DNA of 9,939 bases from CAVAVT01 sp963592185 (GTDB taxonomy: Bacteria > Bacillota > Negativicutes > Selenomonadales > Selenomonadaceae): NCBI GenBank assembly GCA_963592185.1, contig CAVAVT010000057.1:1-9939 (forward strand). Direction: 5' to 3'. Under the pieces are notes generated by a model. It was not told the origin of the DNA. It did no database searches and was given only the letters and a program-made list of their open reading frames with translations. Both the position numbers and the translations under genes were made by a program. Below, piece by piece: positions 1 to 6,692 of the stretch. How positions within the stretch are numbered: position 1 is the first letter of the stretch; each line of letters starts with the position of its first letter.

Positions 1-44
1 AAAAGCTCCCCGATTAATTGCACAGCAATCTATCGAGGAGCTTA
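1..44 (-). terminator. Extended-hairpin intrinsic terminator after the HMA gene
   Basis: Read on the minus strand, just after the TAA of the HMA gene, AAGCTCCTCGAT pairs with ATCGGGGAGCTT over 12 bp with one G-U wobble. A second small stem, ATTGC-TGT-GCAAT, sits inside the loop, so the whole forms one long rod. It is followed by TTTT, where the window ends, so the full length of the T tract is not visible. A run of A/T on the other side means it could also work for a convergent transcript from the left. Confidence 0.75.
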
Positions 45-48
45 AAAC

Positions 49-414
49 TTACTCATCCACAATCGACGTAATCTTGTAATCAGTGCCCTTCAGAGAATGT
101 TCCATCTCTGCTTCTGTTACCTGACGATCCATCTTCACATGAGCCACATTATTTTTCAAATCAACCTGAGCGCTGAGTCCTTCAATGTTGTTGAAAAGGA
201 TTTCCACTCTCTTTTTGCAGTTGCCACAGGTCATTCCCTCAATATGCACAGCCTTCTTAGCCACAACCTCGCCCTCAAGCTGACGGGGCTTTATGGAAGG
301 AACATCATCTCCACCACCGCAGCAGCTTCCTTCTCCGGCGAAGTGCTTGTATCCGCCTCTTATTGCAAAAAACAACGCCACTATCAATATTAAACCCAAT
401 ACATATGTTGCCAT
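49..414 (-). CDS. Membrane-anchored heavy-metal-associated (HMA) domain protein
   Basis: A 121-residue protein that probably binds a soft metal, most likely Cu(I), at the membrane. Residues 3-18 form one hydrophobic segment, followed by a basic stretch and a small Cys/Gly knot (S30-C31-C32-G-G-G) that resembles FeoB-associated Cys-rich membrane proteins. A linker leads to an HMA ferredoxin-like domain at about 53-121, with the metal-binding loop G60-M-T-C63-G-N-C66. The start is the ATG at 414 because GGAGG lies 8 bases upstream. A longer in-frame reading to 483 would run through the promoter. The gene stands alone, with its own promoter, operator-like palindrome and terminator. No CsoR regulator or P-type ATPase is in the window. 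The domain assignment is clear; the metal and the partner are inferred. A mercury or zinc role cannot be excluded. Confidence 0.85.
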   Translation of the reverse strand: MATYVLGLILIVALFFAIRGGYKHFAGEGSCCGGGDDVPSIKPRQLEGEVVAKKAVHIEGMTCGNCKKRVEILFNNIEGLSAQVDLKNNVAHVKMDRQVTEAEMEHSLKGTDYKITSIVDE

Positions 415-454
415 AACTATATCCTCCAGTTTCAATTTGCTGTTTATATATATA

Positions 455-483
455 GTTATATGCCCCATAGGGGTATAAGTCAA
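455..483 (-). promoter_or_regulatory. Sigma-A-type promoter of the HMA gene
   Basis: On the minus strand a -35 box TTGACT (478-483) is separated by exactly 17 bp from a -10 box TATAAC (455-460). Each differs from consensus at one position. Transcription would begin near 448, giving a leader of about 34 nt before the ATG at 414. Confidence 0.75.
459..477 (-). promoter_or_regulatory. CsoR-like metal-repressor operator in the promoter spacer
   Basis: The minus strand reads TATACCCC-TAT-GGGGCATA, an inverted repeat with 7 of 8 arm positions matching. G/C tracts flanked by AT-rich ends are the known operator type of the CsoR/RcnR family of copper, nickel and related repressors. The palindrome fills the spacer between -35 and -10 and touches the -10 box, the right place for repression. 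The 17-bp spacer argues against a MerR/CueR-type activator, which uses 19-20 bp. The regulator itself is not in the window. Confidence 0.65.
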
Positions 484-518
484 TAATAATATTGATTATT
501 TTTATCTATTAGAGAGTT

Positions 519-1460
519 TCACACGCCGCTTCCGTCAAAATTCGGAACGTATTCCTCCGAGGCAGCCCTCCGCTCCTGCACGTAGCAATGGCGGAATCCC
601 AAGTCGTAGGCATAATCCACCACCGAATCGTACTCAAAGCTTGTGAGACGTCTATTAATCTCAGGGTATTCCTCCGCCCGGAACATGGGTGTGTACTGAC
701 TCATAAGGCTCAGCCCCACAGCCTCCCCGAAGGTTTCCCAGATTCTTTTTAAAAGTTTCATGCTTTCATGACGATGTCCCGGAAGAACCATATGGCGAAT
801 GAGAACGCCTCTCTTTAAAATTCCTTCATCCATATCCAAAGGTCCGGCAATTTCATACATCCGCTGTATAGCCTTGAAGGCTGCCTCACAGTAATCCCCA
901 GCACGGGAATATTTTTCAGCTGACTCTCTTTCGGCATATTTCAAATCTGGAAGGAAAATGTCCACATACCCCTGCAACAGCTCCAGAGTTTCCTCTGTCT
1001 CATATCCGCCGGAGTTGTACACCACAGGCAGGTGAAAGCCCTTTTTCCTTGCAAGGTCCAGTGCCTCAAGTATCTGTGGCACATAATGTGTTGGAGTCAC
1101 CAAATCCAGAGTTGCCGCCCCCCGTGCCTCCTGCTCCAGGAATATTTCCCCAAGACGTTCAACGGTCACTTCCCGACCTTTTCCCCCATGGCTTATTTCG
1201 CTGTTCTGGCAGTACACGCATCTAAGATTGCAATGGGAAAAGAACACTGTCCCTGCCCCATTTTCCCCGGCGATGCATGGCTCCTCCCAGGGGTGAAGGC
1301 TCACAAGGGCAATCCTTGGATTTACCCCGGCTCCGCAAAAGCCCTTCTGCCCCTGAAGTCTGTCCACGCCGCAGTTTCTTGGGCAAAGGCAGCAATTCTT
1401 TAGCAGCTCCATGTATTTCCCCTGATGCGGTAAAGCATTTTCTTCAATATGCATATCCAT
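519..1460 (-). CDS. PflX-family (COG1313) radical SAM Fe-S protein
   Basis: A 313-residue radical SAM protein related to pyruvate formate-lyase activating enzymes; the substrate of this family is not established. The S-adenosylmethionine [4Fe-4S] site is C77-N-L-R-C81-V-Y-C84. An N-terminal cysteine cluster, C23-C24-L-C26-P-R-N-C30 plus C42, is typical of COG1313 and could hold another cluster or a zinc. The family signatures R222-H-M-V-L-P-G228 and M253-S-Q-Y-T-P258 are present. The ATG at 1460 has AGGAG 9 bases upstream. Length is normal for the family. The gene starts 48 bases after the stop of the LTA-synthase-like gene with no terminator or clear promoter between, so the two are probably one operon. 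A link in function between them is not shown by the sequence. It is not a true pflA: there is no pflB nearby, and the N-terminal Cys cluster differs. Confidence 0.87.
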   Translation of the reverse strand: MDMHIEENALPHQGKYMELLKNCCLCPRNCGVDRLQGQKGFCGAGVNPRIALVSLHPWEEPCIAGENGAGTVFFSHCNLRCVYCQNSEISHGGKGREVTVERLGEIFLEQEARGAATLDLVTPTHYVPQILEALDLARKKGFHLPVVYNSGGYETEETLELLQGYVDIFLPDLKYAERESAEKYSRAGDYCEAAFKAIQRMYEIAGPLDMDEGILKRGVLIRHMVLPGHRHESMKLLKRIWETFGEAVGLSLMSQYTPMFRAEEYPEINRRLTSFEYDSVVDYAYDLGFRHCYVQERRAASEEYVPNFDGSGV

Positions 1461-1508
1461 CAGCCCACACTCCTAAAATTACGATGTTCCCAATAATGAT
1501 TACTGCGC

Positions 1509-3542
1509 CTATTCCCTGCCCTCAAGCAGTACAGGGTCAAGGACTGGGCCGTATTTTGCACGCCACCAGGAAATACTCCTTACGGCATTGATATAGTTCT
1601 GCATTGCTGGCTCGTCAAAGGGTGCACCCTGTGCCCCCGGATTAACCGCCTCAGGCTCCAGCACCGGCATATCCGCCTGTCCGATATAATCCCTTGTGAC
1701 GAAAAATCCGTAATTTACGCCTTTGCGATTCGTTCTCGCCAAGCTCTGCCCCAGTGCGTGATATTTAAAGCCCTTCGGCGCAATCAAATCCACAATAGTA
1801 GGTACAATATCTATCTGGCTTCCAGCTGAATCCGGCAGCAAAAGCCCCTTGTGGACTCCCCTGCCAGTTATCACCAATGGAACCCCATAGCGCTCATAAA
1901 GGGAAGGTGTTTTGCTGATATTATACCGGTCCGCATGGTCGCCAACTACCACAATGAGACAGTCCGGAACCTTTTCCTTCAATGCCTTGATAAACTTCCC
2001 CATTTCCCTGTCCGCATACCAGTAATGCCCCAGCTCCTTGAGAAGGTCCTCGTTGTCCTTTTCCTCCTCCGGCAGCGCCGCCCTTACAGCCTCCCGGTCA
2101 TAGCCCTTGGAATCCACATCCACAGTATAAGGGGAATGGTTGGACACGTTCAGCATCACGTGGAATCCCGGCTTATTTGGGTCTATGCTTTTCAGCACCG
2201 CATCATAAAGGTACTCATCATCACAGCCCCACACGCTGCCTGAGGAATCAGCCGCAAAGTCTCCACGGCTGTAAAAATGATCATATCCCTGAGCGATTGT
2301 AAAAGCTCCAATTCTCTCCCAGGTGGAAGGACCAGCATACCAAAACTCCGTATCGTAGCCCAGAGCCTTCATAACCGGGGCGCTGGCTGTGGGATAAGGC
2401 TCAGCAAAGGCTTCAGGCATGGTGGTGAGATAGAGATTTGCATCAGCAAAGCCCGTTACCACGCCAGTCACCGCTGATACTGTACTGGATCCGTTTGGCA
2501 GGAAAACCGGACAGTAGTCGCTGTCATTTTCTGCGATTACAGACCTCATGCCATCGGAAATATGAAGATTTTCATACTGTGGCAAAAGTGGCCAGTTTGC
2601 GTAGCTTTCAGAAATTATGACAAATACATGGCTGGGCTTTTCAATAATAGCCCCTTGCGCCTCCTTTTCAAGGTAAAAGTCCAAATTGTCCGATTCCGGA
2701 GCCTTGCCGGAAAGCATTGCCGCCAAATCCCGTATCTGGTCCGTGGTAAAATCCAGCCCGTTGCAGGCAAGAAGCCTGCCGTTCATCCTCCAGCCACGGT
2801 ACACTGCCTGCATATTGTCCAAGATTGCTTCATTGATAAAAGAATCCTTTGTAATCCCGGCATTTTCCCAGTCCACAGCATTTTCCCAGCTAAGGGAGCC
2901 GCCATATATCACAAGCAATGCCCAGATATAGGTGAGCCAAAGCACCACAAGACCCCAGACCGCCTTCATCACTTTGGAAACCTTCACGCCGAAAAATCCC
3001 AAAAGTGAGGGTGCGCTCCACATTAGGAAAATTCGTAGCACACGCCACAGCACATAGGCAAGAAATAGTGCAAATACCAGCCTTACCGGCAGATAAAATT
3101 CCTGAACCAGTGACCAGAACAGTGCTTCCATATCGTCATTTACCGCATTGAACATAAGCTGGTTAAAGCCTGAATGGAACTGTCGGTAGTAGGGAAAGCT
3201 TGCCCCATAAAGTATGGAAAGCAGAACAAGAACCACCCCGTCCAGGACTCCCTGAACCCTTTGGGACCATTTTTTTGAAAAAATCCACACCAGCCCTGCC
3301 GGCACCATAACCACAAGGGTCAGCACACCTGCGCTCTGCATACTGAGTCCCGTACCAGTGGCAATTCCACGCCACACGTCCCCCATGCCGGTACCGCTTC
3401 CCATGTAGTCACGCATCCAGAATATGAAAAATATGCGGAATGCGCAAAGCACCACCAGGTAAAAAAGGAATACCTTCAGGCCCCTTTTTAAAAAGCTATA
3501 TACTCCTTTTGCCAGGCCGGAGGCCTTTTCTAATATATCCAA
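1509..3542 (-). CDS. LTA-synthase-like phosphoglycerol transferase (sulfatase fold)
   Basis: A 677-residue membrane enzyme of the LtaS/alkaline-phosphatase superfamily, which moves phosphoglycerol (or a similar head group) onto glycolipids or envelope glycans outside the membrane. Five membrane segments lie at about 24-43, 72-88, 102-118, 151-173 and 194-214. The extracytoplasmic sulfatase domain follows from about 295. Expected catalytic positions are visible: E312 (I-S-E-S), a nucleophile candidate T354 in N-G-S-S-T-V-S, an N-H-S-P-Y motif, and metal ligands D535-H536 (V-G-D-H-A-D). The start chosen is TTG at 3542, with AAGGAG 8 bases upstream. The next ATG would remove the first membrane segment, and the upstream ATG at 3623 would translate through a terminator hairpin. 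If the host is a Gram-negative-type Negativicute, the product is unlikely to be classic lipoteichoic acid; an OpgB-like or other phosphoglycerol-modifying role is an alternative. Confidence 0.83.
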   Translation of the reverse strand: MDILEKASGLAKGVYSFLKRGLKVFLFYLVVLCAFRIFFIFWMRDYMGSGTGMGDVWRGIATGTGLSMQSAGVLTLVVMVPAGLVWIFSKKWSQRVQGVLDGVVLVLLSILYGASFPYYRQFHSGFNQLMFNAVNDDMEALFWSLVQEFYLPVRLVFALFLAYVLWRVLRIFLMWSAPSLLGFFGVKVSKVMKAVWGLVVLWLTYIWALLVIYGGSLSWENAVDWENAGITKDSFINEAILDNMQAVYRGWRMNGRLLACNGLDFTTDQIRDLAAMLSGKAPESDNLDFYLEKEAQGAIIEKPSHVFVIISESYANWPLLPQYENLHISDGMRSVIAENDSDYCPVFLPNGSSTVSAVTGVVTGFADANLYLTTMPEAFAEPYPTASAPVMKALGYDTEFWYAGPSTWERIGAFTIAQGYDHFYSRGDFAADSSGSVWGCDDEYLYDAVLKSIDPNKPGFHVMLNVSNHSPYTVDVDSKGYDREAVRAALPEEEKDNEDLLKELGHYWYADREMGKFIKALKEKVPDCLIVVVGDHADRYNISKTPSLYERYGVPLVITGRGVHKGLLLPDSAGSQIDIVPTIVDLIAPKGFKYHALGQSLARTNRKGVNYGFFVTRDYIGQADMPVLEPEAVNPGAQGAPFDEPAMQNYINAVRSISWWRAKYGPVLDPVLLEGRE

Positions 3543-3550
3543 AATGGAAG

Positions 3551-3556
3551 CTCCTT
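3551..3556 (-). promoter_or_regulatory. Ribosome binding site fixing the TTG start
   Basis: AAGGAG on the minus strand lies 8 bases before the TTG at 3542. It sits only 2 bases after the T tract of the preceding terminator hairpin, so the folded hairpin could also affect ribosome access. Confidence 0.65.
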
Positions 3557-3558
3557 CC

Positions 3559-3591
3559 AAAAAAAGCGCCCGCAGGAACACCCACGGGCGC
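3559..3591 (-). terminator. Intrinsic terminator or attenuator before the LTA-synthase-like gene
   Basis: The minus strand shows a 7-bp pure G/C stem, GCGCCCG with CGGGCGC, closing a 12-nt loop and followed at once by seven T. It lies 67 bases after the deoR-family stop and 16 bases before the TTG start of the next gene. There is no room for a promoter between its T tract and that gene. It may end the regulator transcript, act as an attenuator, or both. Confidence 0.8.
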
Positions 3592-3657
3592 ACAGACACA
3601 AAAGTATAGAGAATACATTGCAAAAAATTAAATAATCAGGAATTATCTACTCAGCAA

Positions 3658-4437
3658 TTACATTCCCGGCACGATGATTTCAACACCGTAATCCGCAGCC
3701 GCCTGACGAATACTGTCAGAGGGCATGGAGTCAGTAACAAGGCCGGAAAGAGTATCCAGTGTGGCGTAATTATAGTTGCCGTCAGTGCTGAGTTTTCTGG
3801 ACTCAGCCACCACATAGGCCTTCTTGCTTACCCTGATGATGGATGCCTTGTTGATGCCATCCTCGATATCATAGGTGGAAACGCTGTTTTCCGCAACATC
3901 CACCCCTACAGCTCCCAGGAAAGCCACATCCGGCTTCAGTCTGGAAATGAAATCCATGGTCATTGCACCCCAGAAGCCGTCGCGGCTTTTGTTGATGCGT
4001 CCGCCAGCAAAAATCAGCTTGATTCTAGGATTCTGCGCCAAAATAACCAGTACGTCAATCATATTGGTAACAATGGTCAAATCCCTTCTGTCCTTTGCCA
4101 AAAGCTCAGCCAATGCAAGATTGCTGGTGGAAATATCAAGGAAAATCATATCCTTGTCATGTATGAGCTTCATTGCTGTCTGGGCAATTCTGCGCTTTGC
4201 CTCCACATCAGTAAGCCTGTGCTTGCTTACCTCCACAGCATGAATATTTTCACGGAGCATTACCGCACCGCCGTAGGTGCGCTTCAGCCTGCCCTGTTTT
4301 TCCAGTGCGCCCAGATCCTTGCGGATACAGTCCTCAGTAACCTTGAATTTATCGCTTAAATCTTTTACCCGAACCTTGCCGTCCCGGGCGAGCATCTCAA
4401 TTATCGCATCCTGTCTTTCCTCTAAAAACAATTTCAT
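3658..4437 (-). CDS. DeoR-family transcriptional regulator
   Basis: A 259-residue repressor-type protein of normal length for the GlpR/AgaR/FruR group, which usually senses a phosphorylated sugar. The N-terminal winged helix-turn-helix covers about 1-59, with the family wing R53-T-Y-G-G-A-V59. The C-terminal DeoRC sensor domain covers about 76-235. Its usual D-x-G-T-T ligand loop reads L-D-I-S-T-S here, so the effector may be unusual. The start is the ATG at 4437 with GGGAGG close upstream (short spacing of 3-4 bases). In-frame Met codons further upstream lack a ribosome site and overlap the promoter. No sugar kinase, transporter or catabolic gene is adjacent, so the regulon cannot be named; the gene may control itself or the envelope gene downstream. 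Confidence 0.88.
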   Translation of the reverse strand: MKLFLEERQDAIIEMLARDGKVRVKDLSDKFKVTEDCIRKDLGALEKQGRLKRTYGGAVMLRENIHAVEVSKHRLTDVEAKRRIAQTAMKLIHDKDMIFLDISTSNLALAELLAKDRRDLTIVTNMIDVLVILAQNPRIKLIFAGGRINKSRDGFWGAMTMDFISRLKPDVAFLGAVGVDVAENSVSTYDIEDGINKASIIRVSKKAYVVAESRKLSTDGNYNYATLDTLSGLVTDSMPSDSIRQAAADYGVEIIVPGM

Positions 4438-4468
4438 CGCCCTCCCTTGATTGTTATTGTTCATTATT

Positions 4469-4497
4469 ATTTTACACATTAGGAGACGACTTTTCAA
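4469..4497 (-). promoter_or_regulatory. Promoter of the DeoR-family gene
   Basis: On the minus strand TTGAAA (4492-4497) and TAAAAT (4469-4474) are separated by exactly 17 bp. Transcription would start near 4462, giving a leader of about 25 nt to the ATG at 4437. Confidence 0.65.
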
Positions 4498-4507
4498 CCA
4501 TTCGACC

Positions 4508-4555
4508 ATGTATACATTATTGTTATGATTACATTATTAACATAATCTTAACATA
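4508..4555. repeat. Operator-like repeat cluster upstream of the DeoR-family promoter
   Basis: Just upstream of the -35 box lie three kinds of short repeat: a perfect 10-bp palindrome ATGTATACAT (4508-4517); an inverted pair TGTTA (4521-4525) and TAACA (4538-4542); and two direct copies of TTAACATA (4537-4544 and 4548-4555) one helical turn (11 bp) apart. TGTTA/TAACA arms occur in the E. coli DeoR operator, but there the spacing is shorter. The cluster could be an autoregulatory site; AT richness makes chance repeats more likely. Confidence 0.35.
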
Positions 4556-4577
4556 CACTACAGAATGGTAATTGTCA

Positions 4578-5909
4578 TTACCGGCTGACGGTTTTAAGCC
4601 CTGAATTTTTCAAAAGTCTGACAAGAAGCTCCCCAAAAAGAGGCTTGCCTCCAGCAATGTCCGCCGTAAAGCTTGCGGTCATTGCAACAATGATGATGGG
4701 AAGAAGGTACTGGAAGGAGCCAGCCATCTCAGTAATTAGCACCGCCGCAGTCACCGGAGTCTTGGATGCCGCCGCAAAGTAGGCAGCCATGGAGAAAATT
4801 ATTAAGGCGTTTACATACTCCGGGTCCAGTCCTCCAATAGCCACCGCAGCTGCTGCGAAAAAGCTTCCCCCCACAGCTCCCAGTGTCAGCATTGGAAGAA
4901 AAAGTCCTCCGGGAGCATTGGATCCGGCACAGCATATTGTAAAAAGGAATTTTCCAAGGAAAAGAACCAATAGGAATCCAAAAGAAAAGCCCCCTTCAAC
5001 CAGCTGTCCCACCAACCTGTTGCCAGCTCCCGTAATCTCAGGAAACACTAGACAGAGAACCGCCGCCAGCAGCATTGGCACAAGCATCTTCCAAAAGCCC
5101 TGAAGTCTCAGTTTTCCATAAAGCTCCTGTGCCTTTATTATCCCAGGTAGAAACATACGCCCCAGAAGTCCGATAAATATCCCCAGCAGAACCAACGTCC
5201 CGTACATGGAAAGAGGTATCACCGTGGGCAAAATCCCCATGTCAAATACCTGAAAATCTCCTAAGAGCGCCCGGTCCACCGCCGTAGCTGTGGCTGCAGC
5301 CGCCACTGTAGCAAGCAAGACCATGGATGAAAAGTTTTTCTCCAGCTCCTCAAGACAGAAAATCACTCCTGCCAAAGGGGCATTGAAAGCCGCTGCCAGT
5401 CCTGCTCCGCTGCCGGCAGAAATCAGGAGCCGTGTTTCCATGTGGGAAAATCCCAGCTTCATTCCAACCGCCTGTCCAACGCAGCCTCCAAGCTGCACAC
5501 TTGGCCCCTGACGGCCCATGGAAAGCCCCATCCCCACAGCGGTCAATGCTCCGATGAATCTTCCAAAAAGCACCTTCCACCAGGTCATTTTAAGCTTTTT
5601 CATAAGAACAGCCTTAATCTGGGGGATGCCGCTGCCATTGGTCATGGACTCCCATGCCATAATTTTTTTCAAAACCCATGCACCTAGAATGAAAGCGCCG
5701 AAATACAAGGCTGCCGCCTCAAATCCCCCTTCTGCTACATACTCTGCAGCCATTGGGCGAAACACATCGAAGGAATCCAGCAAATATCTGAAGGCAGCAA
5801 TCACCAGCCCCACAATAGCCCCTGTCACCACGCCCTCAGCCAGAAGCCTCAGCCGAAAATATCTGCTTTTGGAAATTTTGTACCGAGCCTCATCGATCTC
5901 ATTTTTCAC
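4578..5909 (-). CDS. ClC-family chloride transporter with a Gln at the gating-Glu site
   Basis: A 443-residue ClC protein without CBS domains, made of about 18 membrane helices. Family landmarks are in order: G-S93-G-I-P (anion-binding Ser), G-R-Q134-G-P, L-E-E188-L (internal proton glutamate), G-G-L-F337-L-P (anion-binding Phe) and G-K-P-L-F425 near the C terminus, where E. coli ClC has Tyr445. At the site of the E. coli gating residue Glu148 the codon is CAG (Gln), so proton coupling may be lost or changed. The start is GTG at 5909 with AAAGGGGG 7 bases upstream; an open extension to 6032 would cross the rpsR terminator and rpsR itself. Only 35 bases separate that terminator from the start, and no clear promoter is seen, so expression may depend on readthrough. 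Confidence 0.88.
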   Translation of the reverse strand: MKNEIDEARYKISKSRYFRLRLLAEGVVTGAIVGLVIAAFRYLLDSFDVFRPMAAEYVAEGGFEAAALYFGAFILGAWVLKKIMAWESMTNGSGIPQIKAVLMKKLKMTWWKVLFGRFIGALTAVGMGLSMGRQGPSVQLGGCVGQAVGMKLGFSHMETRLLISAGSGAGLAAAFNAPLAGVIFCLEELEKNFSSMVLLATVAAAATATAVDRALLGDFQVFDMGILPTVIPLSMYGTLVLLGIFIGLLGRMFLPGIIKAQELYGKLRLQGFWKMLVPMLLAAVLCLVFPEITGAGNRLVGQLVEGGFSFGFLLVLFLGKFLFTICCAGSNAPGGLFLPMLTLGAVGGSFFAAAAVAIGGLDPEYVNALIIFSMAAYFAAASKTPVTAAVLITEMAGSFQYLLPIIIVAMTASFTADIAGGKPLFGELLVRLLKNSGLKTVSR

Positions 5910-5944
5910 CAGAATTCCCCCTTTCATAAGATATATATTACCAC

Positions 5945-5971
5945 AAAAAAAGAGCCCCTTTCGGAGCTCTT
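5945..5971 (-). terminator. Terminator of the rpsF-ssb-rpsR operon
   Basis: Eight bases after the rpsR stop, AAGAGCTCC pairs with GGGGCTCTT on the minus strand around a GAAA loop, with one G-U pair, followed by a run of T. The short gap, GNRA-type loop and T run make this a strong intrinsic terminator. It also marks the upstream limit of the ClC transcription unit. Confidence 0.9.
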
Positions 5972-5979
5972 CAAACCGC

Positions 5980-6213
5980 TTACTCTGCAGTAAACGGAAG
6001 CAGTGCGATATTACGGGCACGCTTGATAGCAACAGTCACCTGGCGCTGATGCTTTGCGCAGTTGCCGGAGATACGGCGTGGGAGAATCTTTCCACGCTCA
6101 GTGATGAAACGACGAAGCTTTGCAACGTCCTTATAATCAATGCTCTCTACCTTGTCTACGCAGAAAGTGCAAACTTTTTTACGAGGTCTTCTGCCTCTGT
6201 CACGCTTAATCAA
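5980..6213 (-). CDS. rpsR: 30S ribosomal protein bS18, TTG start
   Basis: A 77-residue S18, which pairs with S6 on the platform of the small ribosomal subunit. C15-x-x-C18 and C52-A-K-H55 can form a zinc site, so this is the zinc-dependent form of S18. The initiation codon is TTG at 6213: AGGAGGGG stands just upstream, an in-frame TAG lies inside that ribosome site, and the protein contains no internal Met. It is the last gene of the operon, 26 bases after ssb, with a terminator directly behind it. Confidence 0.97.
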   Translation of the reverse strand: MIKRDRGRRPRKKVCTFCVDKVESIDYKDVAKLRRFITERGKILPRRISGNCAKHQRQVTVAIKRARNIALLPFTAE

Positions 6214-6239
6214 TCTGTTCCCCTCCTAACTCAATGGGA

Positions 6240-6668
6240 TTAAAACGGAATCTCATCGTCTGAGACGGGAGGACCGAAGGAGTCAGCCTGTGACACGCCT
6301 GCAGATGACTGCTGACCCTGCTGGAAGCCGCCTTCACGGGTCTGCTTGGAGCCCATGAACTCTATTTCGTTAGCGACAACTTCCGTCACATAGCGCTTGG
6401 AACCATCCTGTGCATCGTAACTACGAACCTGCATACGGCCCTCAAGAGCGATCTGACTGCCCTTAATCAGGTTATTCCCACAAATTTCAGCAAGCTTTTC
6501 CCAGGCAACAATAGGAATAAAATCCGCTGTTGGCTGCTGGGAATCTCCGTCTCTGCGCCCAGTACGGCGGTTTACCGCCAGTGGGAACTGAACAACGGCC
6601 TTTCCTGACTGCGTGTAACGCACTTCCGGATCTCTTGCGAGCCGGCCTGCCAAGATTACCTTATTCAT
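6240..6668 (-). CDS. ssb: Single-stranded DNA-binding protein
   Basis: A 142-residue SSB that coats single-stranded DNA during replication, repair and recombination. The OB-fold covers about 1-106, beginning M-N-K-V-I-L-A-G-R-L and holding the usual T-Q-S-G-K-A and W-E-K-L-A-E signatures. A Gly/Gln/Ser-rich linker follows, and the acidic tip D-D-E-I-P-F is the standard docking site for partner proteins. The ATG at 6668 has GGGAGG 8 bases upstream. It lies between rpsF (24-base gap) and rpsR (26-base gap), the order common in Firmicutes. Confidence 0.97.
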   Translation of the reverse strand: MNKVILAGRLARDPEVRYTQSGKAVVQFPLAVNRRTGRRDGDSQQPTADFIPIVAWEKLAEICGNNLIKGSQIALEGRMQVRSYDAQDGSKRYVTEVVANEIEFMGSKQTREGGFQQGQQSSAGVSQADSFGPPVSDDEIPF

Positions 6669-6692
6669 GGTATTCTCCTCCCTAATTTTCCA

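Noticed and set aside
415..483. An N-terminal extension of the HMA protein by 23 residues
   Set aside because: It would translate the -10 box and the operator, and the ATG at 414 has a proper ribosome site.
3543..3623. An ATG start at 3623 for the LTA-synthase-like protein
   Set aside because: The extra 27 residues are the translation of the terminator hairpin and T tract; TTG at 3542 has AAGGAG upstream and leaves a normal first membrane segment.
4537..4555. A Bacillus-type PhoP box (TTAACA-N5-TTAACA)
   Set aside because: The match is exact for two half-sites, but they face away from the only nearby gene and the further copies usual for such promoters are missing.
4567..4582. A terminator for the ClC gene (GGTAAT-TGTC-ATTACC)
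   Set aside because: The stem is short, overlaps the stop codon and has no T tract after it.
5910..6032. A 41-residue extension of the ClC protein
   Set aside because: It would overlap rpsR and its terminator; GTG at 5909 has a good ribosome site.
5518..6243. A 241-codon open frame on the plus strand
   Set aside because: It lies opposite the ClC and rpsR genes, has no recognisable domain or ribosome site, and looks like a shadow of their codon use.
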